From: Maledivibacter sp. | GTDB taxonomy: Bacteria > Bacillota > Clostridia > Peptostreptococcales > Caminicellaceae | Assembly (NCBI GenBank): GCA_025210375.1 | Contig: JAOASB010000037.1 | Span: 248,001-312,000 of the forward strand | Reading direction: 5' to 3' | Length of the DNA stretch: 64,000 bases | In this document: piece by piece, positions 19,587 through 28,568 of the stretch | How the letters are laid out: each line of letters starts with the position of its first letter | Position numbering within the stretch: position 1 is the first letter of the stretch | Notes under the pieces: generated by a model | Seen by the model: only the letters and a program-made list of their open reading frames with translations | The model's database searches: none | Told to the model about the DNA's origin: nothing | Made by a program: the position numbers and the translations under genes

Positions 19587-20360
19587 TTACCAAATCTTCC
19601 AAAATGCCTTATTTCCCTTCCACAAATCATTTAAATATTTAACATCCCTTTCGTGATCCATGCACGCCCATAATCCCTCATGCTTATATATAGCAATTTC
19701 CCCTTGCAGTGCTAAATTTTCAAATATACCACTTTCTAAATCACAATCTTCATCATGGGATAAATAATCTAGAAGTTCTTTGTTAAACACCATAAATCCA
19801 CCATTAATAAGCCCCTGCGATGTTTGTGATTTTTCTTTAAAAGATGTCAAAATATCCCCATCAGCAATTAGTTCTCCAAACCTAGCCGGGGGATGAACCC
19901 CTGTAATAGTGACTGTTTTACCTGATTTTTCATGAAAACCCATGACATCCTTTATATTTATATCTGCAATACCATCACCATAGGTTAATAAATTTATATC
20001 ATCATCCAGATGGTTTTCTATTCTTTTCAATCTTCCGCCTTTTAGGGTATTTAGTCCAGTATCTACTAAAGTAACCTTCCAATCTTTTTCATCATGCTCA
20101 TTGTGAAATGTGATACTTAAATCCTTAAGATCGACGGTAAAGTCATTGTTTTTTGATTTATAATGTAAAAAATAATCCTTTATTACATCACCTTTATAAC
20201 CTAAACAGATTATGAAATCTTTAATTCCATATGAAGAATAGATTTTCATTATATGCCAAATTATTGGTTTTTCTCCTATTTTAATCATAGGTTTTGGAAT
20301 AAACGCAGTCCTTTCACCAAGCCTTGTTCCATAACCACCTGCTAAAATAACCAGTTTCAT
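19587..20360 (-). CDS. rfbF: glucose-1-phosphate cytidylyltransferase
   Basis: The 257-residue nucleotidyltransferase begins VILAGGYGTRLGERT and has PKPMIKIGEKPIIWHIMKIY, LTYGDGIADI, GVHPPARFGEL and INGGFMVF, matching RfbF, which makes CDP-glucose from CTP and glucose-1-phosphate. It leads a five-gene operon (two SDRs, an RmlC-like epimerase and a flavoprotein) that should form a CDP-linked deoxysugar. ATG start with GAGGGAT upstream. Confidence 0.92.
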   Translation of the reverse strand: MKLVILAGGYGTRLGERTAFIPKPMIKIGEKPIIWHIMKIYSSYGIKDFIICLGYKGDVIKDYFLHYKSKNNDFTVDLKDLSITFHNEHDEKDWKVTLVDTGLNTLKGGRLKRIENHLDDDINLLTYGDGIADINIKDVMGFHEKSGKTVTITGVHPPARFGELIADGDILTSFKEKSQTSQGLINGGFMVFNKELLDYLSHDEDCDLESGIFENLALQGEIAIYKHEGLWACMDHERDVKYLNDLWKGNKAFWKIW

Positions 20361-20429
20361 AGATATCCCTCATTTATGTTAGAAGTATTTAAAGAAAATT
20401 TTTATGAATTAAAAACAAAAAAATCTATA

Positions 20430-20587
20430 GAGGAATTGCATAACTCTTACTTGGCTAAACCTAATATGCGAATATCATCCTATATTTAATTGCTTAAGAT
20501 ATAAGCATATTTGATGGTATAGCTATTGGGATTTTAGAACTACATATGGTAGATAGTTTTTGTAGAAGGTAATTATGCAATTTGCTC
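20430..20587. repeat. family A repeat, copy A3
   Basis: The 158-bp copy has ends TATAGAGGAATTGCATAA / TTATGCAATTTGCTCTATA and is nearly identical internally to A1. It lies upstream of rfbF. Confidence 0.85.
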
Positions 20588-20688
20588 TATAATCAAATTT
20601 ATTTGTAATGGCTTTTATTATTAGAATTTCCAATTTCCTACTTCATACTACGTTTAACTTAACTCTTTTGCCACATGAAAAATCAAAT

Positions 20689-20807
20689 GAGAAAATTGCA
20701 TAACTCTTACTTGGCAGAATTGCATAATACATATGGTATGGCTTTGAAGAATTTTAGACTACATATGGTAGATAGTTTTTGTAGAAGGTAATTATGCAAT
20801 TTGCTCA
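20689..20807. repeat. family A repeat, copy A4 (internally deleted)
   Basis: The 119-bp copy has intact ends (TGAGAAAATTGCATAA / TTATGCAATTTGCTCA), but its middle has lost about 40 bases, leaving a second short ATTGCATAA inside. It is only 100 bp from A3 in the same orientation. The whole gap 20361-21006 holds just repeats A3, A4 and B5; I see no gene in it. Confidence 0.8.
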
Positions 20808-20904
20808 AATATTAATACATGCAAAAAGGAGCGCCCAAATAATTTGGACTCTCTTTAATAAAAAGATATATATACATCTTAATGCTTTTTATATACATAA
20901 CATG

Positions 20905-21006
20905 TATAGGGATTTTAGCATAGACTTTAACTCATATAAGTCCAAAATGCCCATAACCATCCCATATTTGTCCATGTATAAGTTAAAGTTTTGAGTACTC
21001 CCTATA
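20905..21006. repeat. family B repeat, copy B5
   Basis: The 102-bp copy has ends TATAGGGATT / ACTCCCTATA and a central CATCCCATATTTGTCC. It directly abuts the stop codon of the GT14-like gene and may act as its 3' hairpin. Confidence 0.8.
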
Positions 21007-21975
21007 TTAATTTCCCATAATTCTATTTGTGATCTTTTGGATAATTTTATTATCCACATTAATATCAAATTTCCTAGCAAATAGCTTATCACTAATGATT
21101 AATTTCTTATAGTCGTTTTTTGTTAGTATTCTAGGTTTTTGTGGCCCAGAACGCCAGTCTATATACCTTAGATTATTATTTATTACTCTATCCTTAAAAT
21201 GGGAATTTAAAATAATTGTATGGAAAATTTCTTCATCGGGATATAGGGTATATTTATAATAATCGCAAAAGCTTTTGTTTTTACTAACATAATCAATGAT
21301 AAACTGGGCACATTCTCCTGTTATTGTGTTCCATAATGAACCTCCATAGAGTTGAATATCTTCAAAATATTTTCTTTTTATGTTTAATTCCTTTTGTTTT
21401 TCGTATAGCTTATATGACCTATCAAATCCAAATTCATCAATGAACCAATAATATTCAATTCTGTGTAATCCATCCCCAATTCCCCAACCTTTTCTTGGCA
21501 CTTTAGTGAATCGAAGAAATTCTTTACCCCTATTTTTCTTTAAAAAATCTAAAATTTCATATTTATTTTTAATTGGTAAATCCTGGCCACTATGCAAGCT
21601 TATATAATCATATTTATCTTTTTTAAGACACTCCTTAAGTAAAAGCAAGGTGGCAGCCACCATGCTATATCCTCCCTTAGTTACTTTTTGTCTTTTCTCT
21701 ATAAAGAAAACATTATCTTTCTTATTTATATTTTGTAACAAACTATGATCTATAATATGGCTTTCCTTGTTGATATGAATAAAAAAAGTAGTGTTCTCAC
21801 AATCTAACGCATTTATAAAGGTAACTATTTGAGAAGGATTTTTATGGGCTAATATCAAAAAAGCTACTTTTAGTCTATTATTATCCTTTATTTTATTCAC
21901 TTTTCTATTATTTACTTTCTTTTTGTTTGCTTTTTTATTATGTTTTTTGACTTTGGAGTCTAAAGAAAGCTGCAT
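21007..21975 (-). CDS. GT14-like (core-2/I-branching) glycosyltransferase
   Basis: After a Lys/Asn-rich N-terminus of 30 residues or so, the protein has KVAFLILAHKNPSQI, FFIHINKES, DYISLHSGQDLPIK, then YGGSLWNTITGECAQFI and YPDEEIFHTI, the signature order of the core-2/I-branching family, which includes beta-1,6-GlcNAc- and peptide O-xylosyltransferases. UDP-xylose made by the uxs gene is a possible donor. I take the ATG at 21975 (AGGGGGC upstream) over a longer start. It lies at the end of the PAPS operon, 117 bp after the DUF2061 gene. Confidence 0.82.
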   Translation of the reverse strand: MQLSLDSKVKKHNKKANKKKVNNRKVNKIKDNNRLKVAFLILAHKNPSQIVTFINALDCENTTFFIHINKESHIIDHSLLQNINKKDNVFFIEKRQKVTKGGYSMVAATLLLLKECLKKDKYDYISLHSGQDLPIKNKYEILDFLKKNRGKEFLRFTKVPRKGWGIGDGLHRIEYYWFIDEFGFDRSYKLYEKQKELNIKRKYFEDIQLYGGSLWNTITGECAQFIIDYVSKNKSFCDYYKYTLYPDEEIFHTIILNSHFKDRVINNNLRYIDWRSGPQKPRILTKNDYKKLIISDKLFARKFDINVDNKIIQKITNRIMGN

Positions 21976-22007
21976 TAACTTGCCCCCTTTCTCTAATTTT
22001 TTATATC

Positions 22008-22070
22008 TGAACAAATTGCATAATTACTTACTACAAAAATTATTTACTATATATAGTTTTAAAATTTTCT
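22008..22070. repeat. solo arm of a family A repeat
   Basis: TGAACAAATTGCATAATTAC and the following 40 bases match one arm of family A (as at 45238) but no partner arm is seen. Confidence 0.6.
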
Positions 22071-22092
22071 GGAAATATTTCACTTGACCCTT

Positions 22093-22317
22093 TTATTTTA
22101 AAGAAGAATTATCCTTGTTATCTTTTTTAAATAATTGTATTTTTTCCCAAATTGTTTCATGGAAATAATAGATAATCATTTTTATAGTCCCTTCCAGTAA
22201 AGTAACTATTCCTGCAGTTTTTATTTCACCACTTACTATATAAACTATAAAAAGAGTTGTTAAAGAGGCCGTTATTCTCCAAGTTAAAGTCTTTAACAGT
22301 TTTTTCTTTATTGACAT
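22093..22317 (-). CDS. DUF2061 small membrane protein
   Basis: The protein of about 74 residues begins MSIKKKLLKTLTWRITASLTT and has two hydrophobic stretches (TTLFIVYIVSG and TAGIVTLLEGTIKMIIYY), the pattern of DUF2061. Family members often occur beside or fused to adenylylsulfate kinases, as here. Start at 22317 has AGAGGT nine bases upstream inside cysC; an ATG at 22326 is the alternative. It overlaps the end of cysC. Role unknown, possibly linked to sulfate or APS handling at the membrane. Confidence 0.75.
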   Translation of the reverse strand: MSIKKKLLKTLTWRITASLTTLFIVYIVSGEIKTAGIVTLLEGTIKMIIYYFHETIWEKIQLFKKDNKDNSSLK

Positions 22318-22931
22318 GAAATACATACCTCTTTTACAATAAAATCTAATACCTTTGCAACGGATTCTTTTACAGTTAATATATCCGTATCAATTATCAA
22401 ATCTACACTTTCCCCTTCTTCATAGGCAGAGGATATACCCGTAAAGTCTATAATTTCTCCTTCTTGAGCCCTTTTATATAGTCCCTTAGTATCCCGTTTT
22501 ATACAGGTTTCTATATCTGCTTTTACATATACTTCTATGAAGTCTCCATTATTGACTTTTTGTCTTGCAAACTCTCTCATTTCTTTAATAGGTGATATAC
22601 ATGATACCAAGATTATTAATCCAGAATCTTTGAATAACGCCGCTGCTTCAGCTATTCTTCTCACATTTTCATTTCTATCTTCTACTGAAAAGCCCAGATT
22701 TGAACATAATCCATGCCTTATATTGTCTCCATCCAGCCTATAGACTACTCTTCCAAGTTTCATCAATTCTTTTTCCACTTCTATTGCTATAGTGGATTTC
22801 CCTGCTCCTGATAAACCTGTAAACCAAACTACTAAGCCCTTTTGCCCAAGCCTATGACATCGGTCTTTGTAGGTTACTTTTCCCCTACTCCATACTATAT
22901 TGGTACTTTTTTTTACATATCTATCACTCAC
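22308..22931 (-). CDS. cysC: adenylylsulfate (APS) kinase
   Basis: It has the P-loop FTGLSGAGKSTIA, RLDGDNIRHGLCSNLGF, the FSxEDRxENxRR segment and LVSCISPIKEMREFAR, all diagnostic of APS kinase, which phosphorylates APS to PAPS. I take the GTG at 22931 with AAGGGTGAG upstream; an earlier TTG at 22970 lacks a ribosome site. It follows cysN by about 140 bp. With no PAPS reductase nearby, its product most likely feeds the three sulfotransferases. Confidence 0.92.
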   Translation of the reverse strand: MSDRYVKKSTNIVWSRGKVTYKDRCHRLGQKGLVVWFTGLSGAGKSTIAIEVEKELMKLGRVVYRLDGDNIRHGLCSNLGFSVEDRNENVRRIAEAAALFKDSGLIILVSCISPIKEMREFARQKVNNGDFIEVYVKADIETCIKRDTKGLYKRAQEGEIIDFTGISSAYEEGESVDLIIDTDILTVKESVAKVLDFIVKEVCISCQ

Positions 22932-23071
22932 TTGAATACACTCACCCTTATTAAAAATAAACAACTTCAAGGTTTAGTATATTTCAAAGAAAAAATGTAG
23001 AACCGTTCATTATTTTCTCGGAAATATATTTTAAGTCTTAATGATGTTTATCTATAGTTAATAATTTACTA

Positions 23072-24901
23072 TTACCACGGCTTAAATATTATCCCTTCCT
23101 CTTGTAAAATCACCTTTATTTTGGCTACCACTTTTTCTATTGAATCATGGGATGGAATAAGTAGGTCATATTTAATATCTGTTGTTACATTTTCACCTAT
23201 CCAAATAGTCTCTATTTTATCCGAGTTTATAGTAGTTTTTACGATATCTAGATCATTTTGGAATAGCTCTGTTGCCGTTACTATTAATATCACACCGGCA
23301 TCAAGCATAATATTTGCTACCTCTGCCAATCTTCTTAAACACTCTTCTTTGTTATCCTTTACCTGGGACTTAATATCTGCATCAACTCCATACAGCACAT
23401 TTCCTATACCTAAAAAATAAGCAATTTTCCCATCGTCCACCAATTTTTTTTCCAATGCCTTACCTATTTTCTTTTTTTGTGCATCCTTTTCACCGGTTAT
23501 CAATATCATGATTGGTTTTTGATTATATTTTTCAGCCCTTATTTCTTTAGTTATCCAGCTTTTTTCCCATTTATTATCCCTAATAAATATCTTTTCTCTT
23601 ATCCATGTTTGTTCATCCTCTAATGCTGTCCCAATAATTCCTCCACCGGTGATTTGATAGTTATCTACTATCACAAATCTACTTGTTTCTTGTATTACAT
23701 GGGTAAGATCAAAGGCTATTGCTTTATCTAGTTTGAGTATGCATTCTGCCACATCATGTTTTTCCACTATATCTTTTTTTTGTTTTTCTAAGTTGGATGC
23801 ATCTATTATCATATTTATTTTTTCTAAACTCACATCTACCTTAGTAGTTCCTAGTTTTAATATATACTTCTTATCCTTTGCCATAGGAAATTTGCCAAGC
23901 CAAAACAAATTTACTTTTATTCTACTTGTAACACTTGGTTTGTACTGATTTAAGCACGTGGCTATTTCCCCTCTTGTTATATATATCTGTTGTTCCAGGG
24001 TGAATCCTGTAGCATATCCAGTAGCTACACTTAATTGCTTCTCCTTATTAAATCCTTCTATGGATTTCACTCTACTTTTTTTCCCAGATGGATAAAATAT
24101 TACTTCATCGCCTACGCTCAATTTCCCCGACGTCACAGTCCCAGATACAATTCTCCTTGAATCCCCATCCTTTGTAAATTTGTACACTGCCTGTACAGGC
24201 ATCCTAAATGGTCGATCTTCATGCTTTTTTTCTTTTCTAAAGCTATCCAGGGTTTCTAAAACCGTTTCACCATCATACCAGTTCATTTCTTTGGAGAAAC
24301 TTACTACATTATCTCCCTTCATTCCACTCACCGGTACAAATGATTTTGCAGATATATTTATCTTTTTAAAAAAGTTATTAAGCTCCTTAACAATATTTTT
24401 ATACACTTCTTCATCATATTTCACTAAATCCATCTTATTTATTAAGACGGATACCTGCTTAATCCCAAGCATAGATAGCATATATCCATGTCTTCGTGAA
24501 TTTTCCTTTATCCCTTCATCTGCATCTATAACTAATAAAGCTGCTTCTGCCCTAGAGGCACCGGTTATCATATTTTTTAAGAATTCTATATGCCCCGGCG
24601 AATCCAATATTAGATAATTCCTTTTTATTGTCTTAAAAAAACATCTAGCCGTATCTATGGTTATGCCTTGAGCTTGTTCGTCCTTTAGTGCATCTAATAG
24701 AAATGCATATTCAAAGGGTTTGGAATTCCTTCTGCACATTTCTTTTACCTGCTCAAGCTTACCTTCTGGTAATGAATCTGTATCCGCCAAAAGTCTGCCA
24801 ATAATTGTACTTTTTCCATGGTCTACATGCCCAACTATCACTATATTCATATCTTCTCTATGATCTTGAGATTCCTTGATTTTTCCCTTACATATATCCA
24901 C
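23072..24901 (-). CDS. cysN: sulfate adenylyltransferase large subunit with degenerate C-terminal kinase-like domain
   Basis: Residues 1-430 or so are the CysN GTPase (GHVDHGKST at 24-32, [12 protein letters not shown]) with its two beta-barrels. Residues 445-609 resemble an APS kinase, as in NodQ-type fusions, but the P-loop reads [16 protein letters not shown], so the GxxGxGK[ST] motif is lost and this domain should not bind ATP normally. An intact, separate cysC follows. With CysD it makes APS from sulfate and ATP. GTG start; overlaps cysD by 14 bp. Confidence 0.9.
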   Translation of the reverse strand: MDICKGKIKESQDHREDMNIVIVGHVDHGKSTIIGRLLADTDSLPEGKLEQVKEMCRRNSKPFEYAFLLDALKDEQAQGITIDTARCFFKTIKRNYLILDSPGHIEFLKNMITGASRAEAALLVIDADEGIKENSRRHGYMLSMLGIKQVSVLINKMDLVKYDEEVYKNIVKELNNFFKKINISAKSFVPVSGMKGDNVVSFSKEMNWYDGETVLETLDSFRKEKKHEDRPFRMPVQAVYKFTKDGDSRRIVSGTVTSGKLSVGDEVIFYPSGKKSRVKSIEGFNKEKQLSVATGYATGFTLEQQIYITRGEIATCLNQYKPSVTSRIKVNLFWLGKFPMAKDKKYILKLGTTKVDVSLEKINMIIDASNLEKQKKDIVEKHDVAECILKLDKAIAFDLTHVIQETSRFVIVDNYQITGGGIIGTALEDEQTWIREKIFIRDNKWEKSWITKEIRAEKYNQKPIMILITGEKDAQKKKIGKALEKKLVDDGKIAYFLGIGNVLYGVDADIKSQVKDNKEECLRRLAEVANIMLDAGVILIVTATELFQNDLDIVKTTINSDKIETIWIGENVTTDIKYDLLIPSHDSIEKVVAKIKVILQEEGIIFKPW

Positions 24902-25769
24902 CTGTTCTCAACTCCTCTAGTCCTCCACCATCTTCCTTATCCTGCTCCCTTCCTGCTCTTTCCGCTATATTTGAAAACTTTCCTGTTTTTAATTCTTCTA
25001 TTATCTCATCAACATTCTTAGCATTTGACTCTATTGGTTTTGTACAAGGATAACATCCTAAGGACCTATATCTTTTACCATCACCTTGATCAAAATATAA
25101 TGATACCATAGGTATATTTTCTCTTTTTATATATTCCCATATATCTAATTCCGTCCAGTCCAATAGGGGATGTATTCTAACATGGGTCCCAGGTGCAAAA
25201 TCAGTATTAAACTGATTCCAAAACTCAGGAGGCTGATCTCCTATATCCCAGCTGCTTTTTTTATCCCTTGGTGAAAAATATCTTTCCTTTGAGCGGCTCC
25301 CCTCCTCATCAGCTCTTATTCCAACGATTACACCCTTAAAAGGCGTTGTATTTCTATCCTCTTCATATCTCCCTGTTTCGTGATTAATTCTATATCTGGG
25401 CCATTTACCATTAAGTGTGTTAACTAGAGCTTCAGTTTTCAAGTTTTTGCAGCACTCTATTCTCGTTGCATTACCATCGGGAAATGTCTGTTTTTTTTCT
25501 AATGCATCCCTATTCTGTCCATATATCATATCTAATTTCCATTCCATAGCTAATTTATCTCTATGTTCAATCATTTCTGGAATTTTATAGTTTGTATCTA
25601 TATGGATAAGTGGAAAGGGTACATGCCCAAAAAAGGCCTTTCTAGCAAGCCATAATAATACTGTACTGTCCTTTCCAATTGACCATAACATACATAGATT
25701 TGTGAATTCACTATAGGCTTCCCTCAAAATATAAATGCTTTTAGATTCTAGTCTATCTAAATGATACAT
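24888..25769 (-). CDS. cysD: sulfate adenylyltransferase small subunit
   Basis: The 293-residue PP-loop ATPase has [18 protein letters not shown] near residue 30, [30 protein letters not shown] and [15 protein letters not shown], matching CysD. Start ATG with GGGGGAGG upstream. It is the first gene of cysD-cysN-cysC-DUF2061-GT14. Upstream there is only a weak AC-N18-CATAATTAA, not counted as a sigma-K site. Confidence 0.94.
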   Translation of the reverse strand: MYHLDRLESKSIYILREAYSEFTNLCMLWSIGKDSTVLLWLARKAFFGHVPFPLIHIDTNYKIPEMIEHRDKLAMEWKLDMIYGQNRDALEKKQTFPDGNATRIECCKNLKTEALVNTLNGKWPRYRINHETGRYEEDRNTTPFKGVIVGIRADEEGSRSKERYFSPRDKKSSWDIGDQPPEFWNQFNTDFAPGTHVRIHPLLDWTELDIWEYIKRENIPMVSLYFDQGDGKRYRSLGCYPCTKPIESNAKNVDEIIEELKTGKFSNIAERAGREQDKEDGGGLEELRTGGYM

Positions 25770-25858
25770 ATTCCTCCCCCTTTTTTCCCTATATTATTGT
25801 ATTCATCACCTTTAATTATGTTATTTTCTAAGATAATAGTCTTAATCTGCCCATCAAC

Positions 25859-25886
25859 ACATAAATACTATTGTCTTCATACTATA
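25859..25886 (+). promoter_or_regulatory. candidate sigma-K promoter for second sulfotransferase
   Basis: AC, 17 bases, CATACTATA; the -10 and neighbouring bases match the site upstream of the paralogous sulfotransferase (5027). It is about 146 bp before the start at 26032. Confidence 0.5.
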
Positions 25887-26031
25887 TACTGCAAAAGAAA
25901 AAGACACTGACAGTATCATAATACCGGTGTCACTATACACACTTTACAGAATCACAAAAAATTTGCACATAAAAATTGGACATTGAATAGTATATATTGA
26001 AAAAAAAAGAGACAATCATAGGAGGTTTTTC

Positions 26032-26733
26032 ATGCTAGCCATTTCAAATAAAGAAAGAGCCACGGATAACGTTATTATATTTGTTCACATACCTAAAACT
26101 GGAGGCACTACCCTATGCTCAATCATAGAAAAACAATATAAGGACTACTATGACATAGCACAATTAAAAATTCCTCTTTCACAATACCTTAAAAAAGATG
26201 ACACAAAAAGACTAGAGGTTATAAGAGGCCATTTTAGTTTTGGTATCCATAGGCTTTTGCCCCAGGACAAACATACTTATATCACTATACTCAGGGATCC
26301 CATTGAACGAGTAATATCCGCTTTTTACTATATACGAAGATCAAAACCCCATAAACTGCATAACATAGTTAAAAATATCACCCTTTATGAATTCGTAACT
26401 AATAAAAGATTTGACCATCAAACACTTAATAAACAGACCCACATGTTAGCAGGAAAAAAGGATGCCGACTTACAGGAAGCTAAAAACAATTTGAAAAAAT
26501 ATTTTTCTGTAGTTGGAATCACTAAGCGGTACGAAGAAACTCTATATGTTATGGGTAAGAAGCTAGACTGGAAAATTGATAACTATAAAAAAAGAAAAGT
26601 AACACAGAATAGACCAACTGTAGAAGAAATACCTAAGGATGTCATCAAAATAATAAGAAACAAGAACCAAAAAGATATGAAACTCTATCAATTCGCCAAT
26701 ATACTATTAGATAAACAGTTGCAACAGCTCTAA
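26032..26733 (+). CDS. PAPS-dependent sulfotransferase (Sulfotransfer_2-like)
   Basis: The 233-residue paralog of the gene at 5172 has VHIPKTGGTTLCSII (phosphosulfate loop) and TILRDPIERVISAFYYIRR (3'-phosphate site), and KKYFSVVGITKR near the C-terminus. Should transfer sulfate from PAPS to a glycan hydroxyl in the cytoplasm. It is divergent from cysD, which supplies its donor, and this adjacency supports a PAPS-for-sulfation role. ATG start with AGGAGG seven bases upstream. Confidence 0.87.
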   Translation: MLAISNKERATDNVIIFVHIPKTGGTTLCSIIEKQYKDYYDIAQLKIPLSQYLKKDDTKRLEVIRGHFSFGIHRLLPQDKHTYITILRDPIERVISAFYYIRRSKPHKLHNIVKNITLYEFVTNKRFDHQTLNKQTHMLAGKKDADLQEAKNNLKKYFSVVGITKRYEETLYVMGKKLDWKIDNYKKRKVTQNRPTVEEIPKDVIKIIRNKNQKDMKLYQFANILLDKQLQQL

Positions 26734-26795
26734 AATCGATTTTCCCATAGATAGTAGTATATGTAATATTATTTTATAGAAAGTGAGAGATAAAA

Positions 26796-27716
26796 GTGGA
26801 GACCAGCGTCGATATCATACTATTAAATTACAACACACAACCTATGTTGAAAAATTGTATTAAAAGCATTGAAAAACATACTAAATTTTCCTACCGCTTA
26901 ATTATTATTGACAATAACAGTCAAGATGAAAGTAAGAAATATCTTAATAGATTAAGGAAAAAAGATATGACCCTTGTCTATAACAAAAAAAACTTAGGAG
27001 TTTCTAAAGCCTGGAATCAAGGTATTAAAAAGGGTAAAGGTAAATATATTCTTTTTTTAAATCCCGATACACTAGTTTCTCCAAACTGGCTAACAAAAAT
27101 TGTCCATTGTGTAGAAAGCGATAAGAAAATAGCAGTTGTGGGTACTAAACAAATTAATGAAAAAGGTCGCATTGTTCATGGGGGAATTTTAGAAAAGAAT
27201 GGGAGGCGAATAAACCGAGGCTTTGGGCAAAAAAATTCACCCAATAAATTTAATAAAATTTGTGATTGTGTAACAGTGTGGGGAGCCTGTCTATTAATCA
27301 AAAGAGAGAATATCCCTATTATTGGCTACTTTGACGAACAATATTTTATGTATGCAGAAGAAACAGACTATACCTTTCGGGCTAGACTTTTGGGATTTAG
27401 AGTGGTATATTGTCCCGTAACTATAACTCATTTTGTTGAAGGATCACCAATTAATGATGATGAACGACGTAAAATTCATCAAAGGAGCAGTAATATATTG
27501 TTGGAAAAAAAGAGATTAATCTCTCCTAAGGTATTAAAAAGTTCAAAATTAATTAAGGGAGAAAAACCTGAAATATATCTTGTACATGGAGGTGAGAAAC
27601 ATCTGATACCAAATAAAAGTATCATAGATCGTCTCAATCTAAATAATAAAAATATCAAGACGCTTCCTCAAAAACAAGTTGATAGAATCCCAACTGGAAT
27701 AATTATATATATATAA
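26796..27716 (+). CDS. GT2 glycosyltransferase (rhamnosyltransferase-like)
   Basis: The 306-residue protein has VDIILLNYNTQPMLKNC, IIDNNSQDESK, KNLGVSKAWNQG, FLNPDT (DxD-like) and EETDYTFRARLLG, the layout of the rhamnosyltransferase-type GT2 group. GTG start. The last 50 residues (PEIYLVHGGEKHLIPNKSIID...) form a separate small domain of the kind seen as a repeat in surface proteins (YLVxGGxKHxI). It is 62 bp after the sulfotransferase, likely co-transcribed, with a two-way terminator after it. Confidence 0.85.
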   Translation: METSVDIILLNYNTQPMLKNCIKSIEKHTKFSYRLIIIDNNSQDESKKYLNRLRKKDMTLVYNKKNLGVSKAWNQGIKKGKGKYILFLNPDTLVSPNWLTKIVHCVESDKKIAVVGTKQINEKGRIVHGGILEKNGRRINRGFGQKNSPNKFNKICDCVTVWGACLLIKRENIPIIGYFDEQYFMYAEETDYTFRARLLGFRVVYCPVTITHFVEGSPINDDERRKIHQRSSNILLEKKRLISPKVLKSSKLIKGEKPEIYLVHGGEKHLIPNKSIIDRLNLNNKNIKTLPQKQVDRIPTGIIIYI

Positions 27717-27748
27717 AACCATTCCCACATTCTTAGGAATGGTTTTAT
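27714..27748. terminator. bidirectional terminator
   Basis: Stem AAAACCATTCC / GGAATGGTTTT with T-rich flanks on both strands, between the convergent genes ending at 27716 and 27760. Confidence 0.85.
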
Positions 27749-27759
27749 TCCTTAAAATA

Positions 27760-28482
27760 CTATGAATCATTTCCCCAATATAAATTATAGTCGGATTTTA
27801 ATTGTTTTTTAGTTTTATTCCTTAACTTTTGTATATCCTTTGGAGTTAAAATCATTTTAAGAGTTTTTTCATATTTATCGTTATCAACTTCAATACCAAG
27901 AAATCCGATGATATCATCAATTGCTTCTTCAGAATTTGATATTATATTTTCATAATTAATATCAAACCTATTCAGTCTATTGCACTTTTCAAAAAAACTA
28001 TTAATTCTCTCATCATAAGCTTTTTTTAATCTGATACCCCTTTGAATTTTCCAATTCTCCCTTTGTGCAAGTGATCTAGCTACTTCCTTTGAATCACGAT
28101 GGCACACAATGAAATGGGCATTGGTTAGAAACGGTAAATATAATTCTATAGTTAAGCTGGTTCTTGGATCCTTCCATCCCCAAAGCTTCGATTCTTTTCT
28201 TTTAATTAAATTACGGATTGGTCTGCTAAACTCATCCCTTTGAGCCAAAATGTCTTTTATATCTGGTGGTGCTTTCCAACTACCACCAGCTGCCCTTAGA
28301 ATTTGCTTATTCAATTCAAAAAAATCAACATCTTCAAAGTAGCCTAAGGGATTTGCTGCATTTGGATAAAGCAATCTTTTCCCTACATCAACGCCGAGCT
28401 TACTTAAAATTCCAGTCACCATAGAAGTACCACTTCTATGCATTCCTAAGATTACCACTGTTTTTATTTCTTGTTGTTCCAC
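27760..28482 (-). CDS. sulfotransferase-family protein
   Basis: The 240-residue protein begins with VVILGMHRSGTSMVTGILSKLG, the phosphate-binding loop of bacterial sulfotransferases (Sulfotransfer_1/3 type), then NPLGYFEDVDF and HFIVCHRDSKEVARSLAQRE, the 3'-phosphate region. It is unrelated in detail to the two Sulfotransfer_2-like proteins, so the locus has two sulfotransferase types. GTG start with GGGGTG upstream. Substrate unknown; a non-sulfating P-loop role cannot be excluded. Confidence 0.8.
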   Translation of the reverse strand: MEQQEIKTVVILGMHRSGTSMVTGILSKLGVDVGKRLLYPNAANPLGYFEDVDFFELNKQILRAAGGSWKAPPDIKDILAQRDEFSRPIRNLIKRKESKLWGWKDPRTSLTIELYLPFLTNAHFIVCHRDSKEVARSLAQRENWKIQRGIRLKKAYDERINSFFEKCNRLNRFDINYENIISNSEEAIDDIIGFLGIEVDNDKYEKTLKMILTPKDIQKLRNKTKKQLKSDYNLYWGNDS

Positions 28483-28568
28483 TTTTTCACCCCTTCATTG
28501 TATAATGTATCTATTGATTATTTATTTTCTTCTATATGCCTTAATATTTTACTTGTCCTCAAACTTAT

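Noticed and set aside
20430..20807. Two nearby copies of the same repeat as a possible CRISPR array
   Set aside because: The copies are 120-158 bp palindromes with unequal lengths, not short regular repeats with spacers; no cas gene is present.
24180..24617. Open frame of 145 codons on the plus strand
   Set aside because: Antisense to the highly conserved CysN GTPase domain; no ribosome site and composition like a shadow frame.
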